Shown here piece by piece: positions 8,112 to 17,272 of a DNA stretch of 64,000 nucleotides; positions within the stretch are counted from its first letter, which is position 1, and the number at the start of each line of letters is the position of its first letter. The notes under the pieces were generated by a model. That model ran no database searches. It worked only from the letters and a program-made list of their open reading frames with translations, and was not told the origin of the DNA. The stretch spans positions 1 to 64,000 of the forward strand of contig JAKLJE010000016.1 of assembly GCA_023151315.1 (NCBI GenBank). Reading direction: 5' to 3'. The stretch is from Bacteroidia bacterium (GTDB taxonomy: Bacteria > Bacteroidota > Bacteroidia > Palsa-965). The position numbers and the translations under genes were made by a program.

Positions 8112-8579
8112 ATGAAGTCGTCGATAAAATACATATTACTTGCAGTTCTCCTTGGATCCGGATTCGGAGCGTGTACTCCTGATCCCGTTTTTCCGGACGA
8201 GCCGGTACTTGAATTCAAAGAATACATTTACAACGGTTCCGATACGCTGAAAGTAGTGCTTTCATTTACTGATGGCGATGGTGATATCGGCGTTTCTCCA
8301 ACCGGTAACGACTCCAACATGGTGTTGACATTATATTATAAAGGTCCTGACGGATTGTTTCATGTTGCACGTCCGGGCGCATCTACAACAGATTCCATTT
8401 ACTACAACTACAGAATTCCTGATCTTCCTGAAGGACAATCCGGATTGGAAGGCGATGTGTATCTCGTAGTGAATCCGCAATTCATGTTGTACGATACCAT
8501 TCAGTTCAACGCGTACATGCTCGATCAATCGCGCAATAAAAGCAACGTAGTGCGAACTCCTGAAACAGTTGTTAACTGA
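8112..8579 (+). CDS. Putative lipoprotein (155 aa), secreted beta-rich protein
   Basis: A 155-residue protein with a signal peptide ending in a lipobox (LGSGFGAC). The mature part starts with a Pro/Asp-rich linker, then an acidic stretch FTDGDGDIGVSP that looks like a calcium-binding loop or the start of an Ig-like strand set. I do not recognise a named family with certainty; similar short lipoproteins with the DGDGDIG motif occur widely in Bacteroidota. The next gene's ATG lies four bases after the stop, so it is probably co-transcribed with the large CHU_C protein. Confidence 0.8.
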   Translation: MKSSIKYILLAVLLGSGFGACTPDPVFPDEPVLEFKEYIYNGSDTLKVVLSFTDGDGDIGVSPTGNDSNMVLTLYYKGPDGLFHVARPGASTTDSIYYNYRIPDLPEGQSGLEGDVYLVVNPQFMLYDTIQFNAYMLDQSRNKSNVVRTPETVVN

Positions 8580-8583
8580 TTAT

Positions 8584-11286
8584 ATGATGAAGAAATTTCT
8601 GCTCGCACTGATGTTGTTTTGCACAGGGATCATTTCCCTGAATGCAACGCATAACATTGCGGGAGAAATCACGACAACATGTAACAGCGACGGAAGCATT
8701 ACAGTGCGCGTAACTACGTACACGAATTCACTTTCTCCGGCTGATCGTTGTGAATTAGTTGTGGAATGGGGTGACAACGTAGTGCAAACAATTTACCGCA
8801 CAAACGGAATCATGAACAACGTTTGTACGAACGCAGGCGATGGAGTTCTTGTTCCGAATTACGCCAACACCAAAATGAATTACTACGAGGCCACGCATAC
8901 CTATTCGCCCGGCACGTATACCATCAGAATAAAAGATCCGAATCGCGTTACAGGAATTGAAAACATTCCGAACTCAGTGAACGTGCCGTTCTATCTGCAA
9001 ACAACAATTGTTGTTGATCCGAATCTGGGATGCAATTCTTCTCCGCAGCTTACAGTAATTCCGCTTGATAAAGCTTGTCGCGGAAGTTGCTTCTATCACA
9101 ACCCGGGAGCGTTTGATCCGGATGGCGACAGTCTTGCTTACAGCATCGGTCCTTGCCTGGATACAAACGGAACGCCGATTGTCGGTTATCAGTTTCCGGA
9201 TGCGGCGGGTGGTGGAGTGATGAGCATTGATGCAATCACAGGCGATCTTTCCTGGTGTTCTCCGCAATTAGCAGGAAAGTACAACGTAGTTATTTATATC
9301 GAAGAATGGCGTCGATTGATTAATGGTCGACGTGAGAAAATCGGAACGGTGTTGCGCGATATGTCGATTGATGTAATCGACAATTGCAACAACGACAATC
9401 CTGTGATTCCGGATTTACCTGATCTGTGTGTAGACGCAGGAACACTGGTGAATTTCAGTTTTACAGTTACCGATCCGAATGCTGATAACGTTCGCATGGA
9501 AGGTTACGGCGGAGCATTCAACGTAACACCTGCTGCAACGCTTTCTCCGGTGAACGTAATGCAACCAACACCGTTGAATGCAACATTCAACTGGCAGACC
9601 GATTGCGATCGTGTACGCTTACAACCATGGACAGTAACATTCAAAGCAACGGATAACGGATCTCCTGTTCAGTTGGTGGATATTGAATCGGTGAACATTA
9701 CAGTTGTTTCTCCGGGGCCGCCAACATTAACAGTTGCACCGCAAGGTTCCAGCATGATTTTGAATTGGGGAACGAATCCTTGTAATCCTGCAGGCAATCC
9801 TGTTTTAGGATATAAAATTTACCGTCGTCAAGGTCCGAGCGGATGGAATCCTGCGCAATGTGAAACAGGCGTTCCGTCTTCAACCGGATTTGTTTTAATT
9901 GCAACGGTAAGCGGATTGAACACATTAACATACACAGATAGTAATAACGGTGCAGGATTGATTCCGGGCGTTGATTACTGTTACCGTGTTCATGCGTACT
10001 TCCTTGACGGAGCTGAGAGTTACGCTTCACCGGAAGAATGCAGTGAATTGAAGCGAGATGTTCCCGTGATCACGCATGTTGATGTTACTTCTACGAGTGC
10101 AACAACAGGAACAATTGATGTTCATTGGGTAAACGCATTGGCCAACGGAATTGATTTCGATACTACGCAACACTTACCACCGTATGAATTGCGCATCTTC
10201 CGCAACGACGGATTCGTTTCCAATCTGTCAACACAGATTCAGGTTGCATCACTTACTGCAAACGCATTTTATCAATTGCCAACGTTGTTTCAGGATGTGA
10301 ATCTGAACACTGCAGGAACTCCATATACATACAGAATTGAATTCTACTCAGGAGCGAACGTCGACTATCTCGGATTTGCACAACCTGCATCATCGGTGTT
10401 TCTTTCTACAACGCCATCGGACAATCAGATTTTACTGACGTGGCAGGACACAACACCGTGGACAAATTATCAGTACGCGATCTTTCGTTTCAACAACACA
10501 ACCACAACTTGGGATTCCATCGGACTTTCTACCGGCAACAGTTACGTTGACGACAGTCTTGTGAACGGCGTTCAATATTGTTATTACGTAAAAGCGCATG
10601 GATCGTATTTCAACGCGCTGCTTCCGCCATTGTTGCTGAATCGTTCGCAGGAAAAATGTGATGCGCCGATTGATTTGACTGCGCCATGTCCGCCGAATCT
10701 GGGAGTGCATTCTGATTGTTTCCTTGCTTTGAATCAGTTGCAGTGGACAAATCCGAATAACATGAATTGCGGTACAGATGATGTGGTATCGTATAACATC
10801 TGGTACACACCAACTGATTCCGGTTCGATGATAATTATCGCCACAATATTGGTTTCATCAGATACTACAATCAACTTTACGAATCTTACTTCAGTTGCGG
10901 GTTGCTATGCTGTAACGGCAGTTGATACTTTCGGAAATCAAAGTGCATTCAGCAATATTGTTTGCGTGGATAACTGTCCGGAGTACACTTTGCCGAATGT
11001 ATTTTCTCCGAACGGGGATAATATCAATGATCTGTTCATTCCGTTCCCGTATCGTTACGTTGAAAGCATTGACATCAAGATTTACGATCGTTGGGGAATG
11101 ATGGTATTCACAACAACTGATCCTGCGTTGAATTGGGACGGGCGCGATCGCAATACAGGACGATTGTGTACTGACGGAGTTTATTACTACGTGTGTACCG
11201 TAAATGAAATCCGTTTGCAGGGAATTGTAACGAGAGAGATTACAGGTTTCTTCCATCTTTTCGGTAAGGACGTACGCGGAGAATAA
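8584..11286 (+). CDS. Large secreted protein with gliding-motility-type C-terminal (CHU_C) sorting domain
   Basis: A 900-residue exported protein. The signal peptide (MMKKFLLALMLFCTGIISLNA) is followed by THNIAGEIT, a start typical of large Bacteroidota surface proteins. The middle holds cadherin- or Ig-like repeats (VDAGTLVNFSFTVTDPNAD) and two or three fibronectin-III-like modules with YKIYRRQG and YAIFRFN strands. The last 90 residues are a CHU_C / type B sorting domain (LPNVFSPNGDNINDLFIP ... IKIYDRWGMMVF), which directs T9SS export and surface attachment. Start at 8584 because the longer frame only adds residues before a good signal peptide. It is followed by ribE with 4 bases between. 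The ligand is unknown. Confidence 0.9.
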   Translation: MMKKFLLALMLFCTGIISLNATHNIAGEITTTCNSDGSITVRVTTYTNSLSPADRCELVVEWGDNVVQTIYRTNGIMNNVCTNAGDGVLVPNYANTKMNYYEATHTYSPGTYTIRIKDPNRVTGIENIPNSVNVPFYLQTTIVVDPNLGCNSSPQLTVIPLDKACRGSCFYHNPGAFDPDGDSLAYSIGPCLDTNGTPIVGYQFPDAAGGGVMSIDAITGDLSWCSPQLAGKYNVVIYIEEWRRLINGRREKIGTVLRDMSIDVIDNCNNDNPVIPDLPDLCVDAGTLVNFSFTVTDPNADNVRMEGYGGAFNVTPAATLSPVNVMQPTPLNATFNWQTDCDRVRLQPWTVTFKATDNGSPVQLVDIESVNITVVSPGPPTLTVAPQGSSMILNWGTNPCNPAGNPVLGYKIYRRQGPSGWNPAQCETGVPSSTGFVLIATVSGLNTLTYTDSNNGAGLIPGVDYCYRVHAYFLDGAESYASPEECSELKRDVPVITHVDVTSTSATTGTIDVHWVNALANGIDFDTTQHLPPYELRIFRNDGFVSNLSTQIQVASLTANAFYQLPTLFQDVNLNTAGTPYTYRIEFYSGANVDYLGFAQPASSVFLSTTPSDNQILLTWQDTTPWTNYQYAIFRFNNTTTTWDSIGLSTGNSYVDDSLVNGVQYCYYVKAHGSYFNALLPPLLLNRSQEKCDAPIDLTAPCPPNLGVHSDCFLALNQLQWTNPNNMNCGTDDVVSYNIWYTPTDSGSMIIIATILVSSDTTINFTNLTSVAGCYAVTAVDTFGNQSAFSNIVCVDNCPEYTLPNVFSPNGDNINDLFIPFPYRYVESIDIKIYDRWGMMVFTTTDPALNWDGRDRNTGRLCTDGVYYYVCTVNEIRLQGIVTREITGFFHLFGKDVRGE

Positions 11287-11290
11287 TCAT

Positions 11291-11881
11291 ATGTTTACAG
11301 GAATAGTAGAAGCAATGGGTCGCGTGAAGAATATTCAACGCGAAGCCGGCAACGCGCATTTTGAAATTGAAGTGCCGTTTGTTGACGAATTGAAAATTGA
11401 TCAGAGTGTTGCGCACAACGGAGCGTGTCTGACAGTAGTGAAAATCGCGAACGGCATTTACACCGTAACAGCAATTGATGAAACTTTGAAGCGCACAAAT
11501 CTTGGAAGTCTGAATGCGGGCGACTATGTAAATGTAGAGCGTTGCATGAAACTCGGTGAGCGATTGGACGGACACATTGTGCAAGGTCATGTGGATCAGA
11601 CAGGGAAGTGTGTTTCCGTTGAAGATCAGAACGGCAGTTGGAAATATACATTCGAGTACGATGCAGCGTCAGGACACGTAACAGTTCCGAAAGGTTCTAT
11701 TACAGTGAATGGTGTAAGTCTGACGGTTGTGGATTCCTTGCCCGGAAAATTTTCAGTCGCTATCATTCCGTACACATACGAACACACAACTTTCGGGAAG
11801 TTGAGAGCCGGTGATGCGGTGAATCTGGAATTTGACATCATCGGAAAGTATGTTGCGGCTATGATGCTGAACAGGCAGTAA
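11291..11881 (+). CDS. ribE: Riboflavin synthase, alpha chain
   Basis: Converts two 6,7-dimethyl-8-ribityllumazine molecules to riboflavin; cytoplasmic trimer. The 196 residues form two lumazine-binding barrels, about 1-88 and 98-186. The N-terminus MFTGIVEAMG is the conserved start of the family, NGACLTV is the first substrate loop, and NGVSLTVVD is the equivalent in the second barrel. GHIVQGHVD links the two halves. It follows the CHU_C gene by 4 bases and precedes the next gene by 1 base, so it shares their transcript despite the unrelated function. Confidence 0.97.
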   Translation: MFTGIVEAMGRVKNIQREAGNAHFEIEVPFVDELKIDQSVAHNGACLTVVKIANGIYTVTAIDETLKRTNLGSLNAGDYVNVERCMKLGERLDGHIVQGHVDQTGKCVSVEDQNGSWKYTFEYDAASGHVTVPKGSITVNGVSLTVVDSLPGKFSVAIIPYTYEHTTFGKLRAGDAVNLEFDIIGKYVAAMMLNRQ

Positions 11882-11882
11882 G

Positions 11883-13736
11883 ATGAAACGTATTCTAACT
11901 TTTATTCTGATTCTGTTGTCCGGCGTTTCGGTCAATGCTGCGGTTTATCCGAGCTTAACTGAAATTGTAACGAAGTTTTATTCCGATTATTCTGTCCGTG
12001 AAATGAAACGCGGGGAAGCAATCCAATATCACAAGAAGCGCGAGGGTTGGTTTGTGGTACGCGCTGAATACAACGATACCATTCGGGATTATGAGATAAT
12101 AGATGCTGAACTGTTCTGGTCTTCTGCGAGCGGAAAGTACAAACAGTTGAAAAGTTTCGAGTCGGGATATACCCGTTCGTCTCAAAGCAGAATTTCAAGT
12201 GACATCAGGAGTGCAAATCAGTATGACTTTGAACGTTGTTCGTATTACGGATACGACGGTTGGGACAAAGATGTGATAGCGGATTTCGCATCTTACAGTG
12301 GCAATAACGATACGATTTATGAAAGTCTCGCGAGAGCATACTCGAATTACGCCAGCGGATTTACAGGTCGACACTACTCGTATCATTCAGAATTGCCGGC
12401 CAATTTGAGTGAGAAGCAAAAACAGGATGAGTTTCTGAAAAACGAACGTTTGGCAATTGCTGTTTATGACGGCATGCGAAAACGCAATCCGAATTTCGAA
12501 GTTCTTGTCGGCTCAATTTACACGAAGTACTGTAACGAGATCATGGCGACCTATGATGATCTTCTTTATATGGGAAGAGAGATGGAAATTGCCGATTATT
12601 TCAAAGAAGATTTGTATGATCCTTTCATGAGGAGCATAGCTCTCAACATGCTGGAGAGCGCAGAACGCAATGGAATCATTTTTACGAATGGTGATAATGA
12701 TTCCTATCCGCTTTGGTATTTGCAATGGATAAAAGGTATCCGTACCGATGTTGCAGTGATGAACATTTCGCTGATGAGTACAGCATATTATCTGAAAAGG
12801 CACAGAGGAATTTTCTTTGATAATCCTCCCGTTAAATTTTCCATCGCAGACTCGATATACACAAGAGAAAGTTATTTCCTCATGGATTACGAACAGGATC
12901 GAATTGATATGAGTCCCGAAGAGTTTCTGTCAGGTATAACAACGAAAGTGAAGTGGAATGAGGAGCAGCAGTTATTCCGGAACAGCAGAATAATTGTGAA
13001 TTGCCCGCCTGAAATGTATAAGAAGTATCCGTTACTCTCTTCGGAAGATTCGGCTATGATCACCATTGATCGTTCTTATTTGATACAAGGAGAGATGGCG
13101 ATGCTTGATATAATTCTTTCCAATTTCAAAGATCGTCCGGTATACATTTCCTCAAGCGCCGAAATTCCGAGATATCTGAAGCCATACATGTTTCTGGAAG
13201 GACTTCTTTGCAGATTCATTCCTGCTCGTGAGAAGACGAATGATTGCACTTTGAGTTGGAATTATCCGATTGCCTCACTTAATCCGCTGAGAACAAATCT
13301 GACCAAACTGTTTTTATCGGACAGTACAACAGTGGATCGATTTAACGGTAAGCTGTGGACTACGAACATCAAGATCTCTGCTATTTATGCGGCAGAAATG
13401 CATTGCAAGCAGGGCGAGAAAGCCGAAGCAATCAAATTGTTGAACAGCTTATATAGCTTCACAGCAAGTGTTGCACTAAGGCCTCTGGACGCATACGCAC
13501 TGGAAGTTTATTATGAGTCAGGTGATAAGAAGAAGGGAGATGAGTTCGGGACAGCACTGATAGATAGCTATGAGCGAGAGTTGAAATTAATGGACGGAAA
13601 ATCAAGGCTTAGTGAAGAGGATAAGGAATTGAAGTCAAGAACAAAACTTGCTCTGAAAATGTGTAAGGAAACATTTGATAAATATCAGCGTCCTGCACAA
13701 AGTGCCCGCGTTCAGAAATTACTGGACTGGTATTGA
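11883..13736 (+). CDS. Secreted protein related to the C-terminal domain of DUF2723 membrane proteins
   Basis: A 617-residue protein with a signal peptide (MKRILTFILILLSGVSVNA). Residues about 255-300 contain the block FTNGDNDSYPLWYLQ and then GIRTDVAVMNISLM. About 415-450 contain RPVYISSSAEIPRYLKP followed by LEGLLCRFIP. Both blocks are familiar from the soluble C-terminal part of DUF2723 membrane proteins (read NGDNDTFPLWY there). No membrane helices follow the signal peptide, so it looks like a soluble periplasmic version of that domain. The C-terminal 120 residues are helical, TPR-like. Residues 25-180 are unrecognised. Function unknown. Confidence 0.72.
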   Translation: MKRILTFILILLSGVSVNAAVYPSLTEIVTKFYSDYSVREMKRGEAIQYHKKREGWFVVRAEYNDTIRDYEIIDAELFWSSASGKYKQLKSFESGYTRSSQSRISSDIRSANQYDFERCSYYGYDGWDKDVIADFASYSGNNDTIYESLARAYSNYASGFTGRHYSYHSELPANLSEKQKQDEFLKNERLAIAVYDGMRKRNPNFEVLVGSIYTKYCNEIMATYDDLLYMGREMEIADYFKEDLYDPFMRSIALNMLESAERNGIIFTNGDNDSYPLWYLQWIKGIRTDVAVMNISLMSTAYYLKRHRGIFFDNPPVKFSIADSIYTRESYFLMDYEQDRIDMSPEEFLSGITTKVKWNEEQQLFRNSRIIVNCPPEMYKKYPLLSSEDSAMITIDRSYLIQGEMAMLDIILSNFKDRPVYISSSAEIPRYLKPYMFLEGLLCRFIPAREKTNDCTLSWNYPIASLNPLRTNLTKLFLSDSTTVDRFNGKLWTTNIKISAIYAAEMHCKQGEKAEAIKLLNSLYSFTASVALRPLDAYALEVYYESGDKKKGDEFGTALIDSYERELKLMDGKSRLSEEDKELKSRTKLALKMCKETFDKYQRPAQSARVQKLLDWY

Positions 13737-13765
13737 TTCAATATTCGGTCGTTTCAAGTGAACAT

Positions 13766-14317
13766 ATGAAAACTGCTTTTATAGTTGCGTTGCCGGATGA
13801 AGTTCATCACGCAGAAGAATTAAAAAACATTCCTGTTTTCTATTCAGGTGTCGGCAAGTTAAATGCCGCAATGAAAGCGATGGAATTGATTCAGCAAGGA
13901 TACACAGAGCTCATCAACATTGGCTCCTGCGGATCGGTGCAACACAAGTTGGGCGAGATCATTCGCGTGGGAAAAGTGTATCAGGATATTGACGGGCGTC
14001 CGTTATGCGAATACGGCCACACGCCTTTCGAACAAAATTCTGAATGTATTGTGATTGATTCCGTTTCTGAATTTTCCTGTTTCACCACCGATTATTTCTA
14101 CGATCACAAGCAGGATGCAAAATATTCTGCCGAGTATCATCACCGGATCAGAAACACTTCTGTGTTTGACATGGAACTTTTCGGAATAGCGAAAGTGTGT
14201 CAACGCAACAACGTAAAACTCCGTGCGTTCAAATGGGTTTCAGATGACGGCAACTTCGATCACTGGATCGAGAATTGCAGAATTTCTTCAGAGAAAGTTT
14301 TGTCGCTGATCGACTAG
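13766..14317 (+). CDS. Phosphorylase-superfamily / MTA-SAH nucleosidase-like protein
   Basis: A 183-residue protein beginning MKTAFIVALPDE, then a glycine-rich FYSGVGKLNAA and NIGSCGSV, the base- and phosphate-site segments of the PNP_UDP_1 / nucleosidase fold. DMELFGIAKVC carries the Met-Glu that binds the ribose, and SDDGNFDHW resembles the catalytic Asp region. It is shorter than standard MTA/SAH nucleosidases (about 230), so the substrate is uncertain. It probably splits a purine nucleoside or S-adenosylhomocysteine-type compound. Start at 13766 because MKTAFIVALP is the natural first strand. It is convergent with metF: the two stop codons share CTAG at 14314-14317. Confidence 0.8.
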   Translation: MKTAFIVALPDEVHHAEELKNIPVFYSGVGKLNAAMKAMELIQQGYTELINIGSCGSVQHKLGEIIRVGKVYQDIDGRPLCEYGHTPFEQNSECIVIDSVSEFSCFTTDYFYDHKQDAKYSAEYHHRIRNTSVFDMELFGIAKVCQRNNVKLRAFKWVSDDGNFDHWIENCRISSEKVLSLID

Positions 14318-15267
14318 AACACCTGACTCGCCACACGGCGTGTTGTTTCTGATGTCCCCATGGTGTAGAAGTGCAGACAAGGAACGTTTGCTTTCACAAG
14401 TTCTTTAGACTGTTGAATGCACCAATCAATTCCCACTTCACGAACTTCTGCATCGGTTTTACATTTCTCTGCAGCTACGTACAGATCCTGCGGAACGTCG
14501 ATGTGGAAAATTTTCGGCAATGCGAGCAGTTGTTTTTTCTGGGTAAGAATTTTCAATCCCGGAATAATCGGAACATTGATTCCCATATCGCGACAAGCTT
14601 TTACGAACTCGAAGTACTTCGCATTGTCGAAGAACATTTGAGTAACGATATAATCCGCACCTGCATCTACTTTCGCTTTCAGATGTTTCATGTCTGCGTA
14701 AAGGTTCGGCGCTTCGAAATGTTTCTCAGGATAACCTGCAACACCAACGCAGAAATGAGTTGGAGCCATATCCACAATATCTTCGTGCAGATATTTGCCT
14801 TTATTCATTTCACCTACCTGTTGAACAAGATCAATCGCGTAACTGTGTCCGTTAGGTTCCGGAATGAATTGTGATTCGGATTTGATTGCATCGCCGCGAA
14901 GCAGTAAAACATTGTCAATTCCGAGGAAGTGCAGATCGATCAATGCAGATTCCGTTTCTTCTTTGGTGAAACCTCCGCAGATGATGTGCGGAACTGCATC
15001 AACATGATAGCGGTTCATGATAGCGGCGCAGATTCCAACTGTTCCCGGACGTTTGCGAATGGAAACTTTCTCGAGGTAGCCACCTTCGCGTTTTTTGTAA
15101 ACGTATTCTTCGCGGTGGTAAGTCACGTCAACAAACGAAGGTTTGAATTCCATCAGCGGGTCAATGCCTTCGTAAATGGATTGTATGCTCTTTCCTTTCA
15201 ATGGAGGAAGAATTTCAATCGAAAAGAGCGTTGATTTTGCTGATTTGAGATGATCTGTGACTTTCAT
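14314..15267 (-). CDS. metF: Methylenetetrahydrofolate reductase
   Basis: Reduces 5,10-methylene-THF to 5-methyl-THF, the methyl donor for methionine synthesis; cytoplasmic FAD enzyme. The 317 residues fit the bacterial form of about 300. FSIEILPPLKG near 15-25 holds the Glu-Ile start of the TIM barrel, NVLLLRGD lies near 120, VGVAGYPEKH near 175 is the conserved AGYPE(K/G)H motif, and YIVTQMFFD near 212 is the folate region. Start at 15267 because the MKVTDHL start fits the family and a TACTTTTG box lies 20-27 bases upstream. A nucleosidase-like gene converges on it, and lepA is divergent. Confidence 0.96.
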   Translation of the reverse strand: MKVTDHLKSAKSTLFSIEILPPLKGKSIQSIYEGIDPLMEFKPSFVDVTYHREEYVYKKREGGYLEKVSIRKRPGTVGICAAIMNRYHVDAVPHIICGGFTKEETESALIDLHFLGIDNVLLLRGDAIKSESQFIPEPNGHSYAIDLVQQVGEMNKGKYLHEDIVDMAPTHFCVGVAGYPEKHFEAPNLYADMKHLKAKVDAGADYIVTQMFFDNAKYFEFVKACRDMGINVPIIPGLKILTQKKQLLALPKIFHIDVPQDLYVAAEKCKTDAEVREVGIDWCIQQSKELVKANVPCLHFYTMGTSETTRRVASQVF

Positions 15268-15286
15268 GGGATTCTGTATTCGGGGG

Positions 15287-15294
15287 CAAAAGTA
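15287..15294 (-). promoter_or_regulatory. Bacteroidota -7 box for metF
   Basis: TACTTTTG on the minus strand, an exact TAnnTTTG match, 20-27 bases upstream of the metF ATG. Confidence 0.6.
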
Positions 15295-15392
15295 AGGATT
15301 TAACAATCACGGTTAATTGGATGATACGGGGTGACATTGAGATTGTCTGCAGTACAGAGTAATCTTACGCTCGTCAGTACGCGCTTTTTAGC

Positions 15393-15400
15393 TACATTTG
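15393..15400 (+). promoter_or_regulatory. Bacteroidota -7 box for lepA
   Basis: TACATTTG, an exact TAnnTTTG match, ending 16 bases upstream of the lepA start codon. No clear -33 TTG. Confidence 0.6.
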
Positions 15401-15416
15401 CATCCCTTAGAATACA

Positions 15417-17204
15417 ATGAAAAACATCAGAAATTTCTGCATTATTGCACATATCGACCACGGAAAGTCAACATTGGCGGACAGACTCCTGGAGTTTACG
15501 AAGACGATTTCCAAGCGTGATATGGAAGCGCAGGTGCTTGACGATATGGATCTCGAGAAAGAACGCGGGATTACCATCAAGAGCCATGCTATTCAGATGA
15601 ATTACGAATACAAGGGTGAGAAGTATGTTCTCAACCTTATCGATACGCCCGGCCACGTGGATTTCTCTTATGAGGTTTCACGTTCCATCGCATCTTGTGA
15701 AGGAGCTTTGTTGATTGTAGATGCGGCACAAGGCATTCAGGCGCAAACAATTTCCAACCTTTATCTGGCTTTAGGAAACGATCTGGAAATAGTTCCTGTG
15801 TTGAACAAAATTGATCTTCCGAGCGCAGAACCGGAAGTGGTGAAAGATCAGATTGTGGATCTAATCGGCTGCAAACGCGAAGAGATTATTCCTGCATCAG
15901 GGAAAACCGGATTGGGAGTGGAAGATATTCTTGCAGCAATTTGCGAGAGAATTCCTGCGCCGAAAGGAAATCCTGAGGCTCCGTTGCAAGCGCTGATTTT
16001 CGACTCAGTGTTCAACTCATTCCGCGGAATTATTGCATACTACAAAATCCTGAATGGAGAAATCCGCAAAGGAGACAAAGTAAAATTCTTCAACACGGGT
16101 GCGGAGTACAATGCAGATGAAGTTGGAGTACTCCGATTGAGTCTTGATCCTAAAGATGTAGTAAAAACCGGCGACGTAGGTTATATCATTTCCGGAATCA
16201 AGAACGCACGCGAAGTAAAAGTCGGTGATACTATCACCACGGTTGCGAATCCGTGCGCAGAAGCGATCAAAGGATTTGAAGATGTGAAGCCGATGGTATT
16301 TGCCGGAATTTATCCTGTGGATACTGATGACTTTGAAGAGTTGCGTTACTCTATGGAAAAACTCCAGTTGAATGACGCATCATTGACATGGGAACCTGAA
16401 GCTTCAGCGGCTCTCGGATTCGGTTTCCGTTGCGGATTCCTTGGAATGCTGCACATGGAAATCATTCAGGAACGTTTGGAGCGTGAGTTCAACATGACAG
16501 TGATTACCACTGTTCCGAACGTATCGTACATCGCTTACACAACTATGGGCGATGTGGTGCATATGCACAATCCGAGTGACATGCCGGATCCTACGAAACT
16601 CGATTACATTGAGGAGCCGTTTATCAAAGCGAGCATCATCAGCAAAGCGGATTTTGTAGGAAGCATTATCAAGTTGTGCATGGAGAAGCGCGGCATCATG
16701 ATCAATCAAACCTATCTGACAACAGATCGTGTGGAGTTGATCTTCGAATTGCCGCTGGGTGAAATCGTGTTTGACTTCTACGATAAGCTCAAGTCAATTT
16801 CCAAAGGATATGCATCATTCGATTATCATCCGATTGATTACAGAAAATCGGATCTGATCAAACTTGATATTCTGATCAACGGAGATCAGGTAGACGCATT
16901 GTCAGCATTGATTCACCGTTCACGTGCACACGATTTCGGTAAGAAGATTTGTGAGAAACTGAAAGAGCTTATTCCGCGTCAGCAATTCCAGATTGCGATT
17001 CAGGCTGCGATCGGTGCGAAGATTGTTGCACGTGAGAACATCTCAGCTATCCGCAAAGACGTTACTGCGAAATGTTACGGAGGTGATATTTCACGTAAGC
17101 GTAAGCTTCTTGAGAAACAGAAAGAAGGTAAGAAGCGTATGCGTCAGATCGGAAGCGTGGAAGTACCGCAAAGCGCGTTCATGGCAGTATTGAAGCTGGA
17201 TTAA
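15417..17204 (+). CDS. lepA: Elongation factor 4 (LepA), ribosomal back-translocase GTPase
   Basis: Ribosome-bound GTPase related to EF-G. The 595 residues are the family length. G1 AHIDHGKST is at 11-19, the switch-[11 protein letters not shown] follows near 50, G3 is DTPGHVDF, and G4 is NKID. After domains 2 and 3 comes the LepA-specific C-terminal domain with [20 protein letters not shown], the basic tail that enters the A site. The start is ATG at 15417, following a TACATTTG box. It is monocistronic, divergent from metF, and ends at a strong bidirectional terminator. Confidence 0.98.
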   Translation: MKNIRNFCIIAHIDHGKSTLADRLLEFTKTISKRDMEAQVLDDMDLEKERGITIKSHAIQMNYEYKGEKYVLNLIDTPGHVDFSYEVSRSIASCEGALLIVDAAQGIQAQTISNLYLALGNDLEIVPVLNKIDLPSAEPEVVKDQIVDLIGCKREEIIPASGKTGLGVEDILAAICERIPAPKGNPEAPLQALIFDSVFNSFRGIIAYYKILNGEIRKGDKVKFFNTGAEYNADEVGVLRLSLDPKDVVKTGDVGYIISGIKNAREVKVGDTITTVANPCAEAIKGFEDVKPMVFAGIYPVDTDDFEELRYSMEKLQLNDASLTWEPEASAALGFGFRCGFLGMLHMEIIQERLEREFNMTVITTVPNVSYIAYTTMGDVVHMHNPSDMPDPTKLDYIEEPFIKASIISKADFVGSIIKLCMEKRGIMINQTYLTTDRVELIFELPLGEIVFDFYDKLKSISKGYASFDYHPIDYRKSDLIKLDILINGDQVDALSALIHRSRAHDFGKKICEKLKELIPRQQFQIAIQAAIGAKIVARENISAIRKDVTAKCYGGDISRKRKLLEKQKEGKKRMRQIGSVEVPQSAFMAVLKLD

Positions 17205-17223
17205 TTCAGTTTATCATCAATAA

Positions 17224-17253
17224 AAAAAGGCGTTCATTACTGAGCGCCTTTTT
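17224..17253. terminator. Bidirectional rho-independent terminator (lepA / T9SS protein)
   Basis: Stem AAAAAGGCGTTCA / TGAGCGCCTTTTT with loop TTAC and one G-T pair. A and T tracts flank it on both sides, so it can stop both lepA and the convergent gene at 17273. Confidence 0.92.
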
Positions 17254-17272
17254 CAGTTACTGCGTTTGCAGA

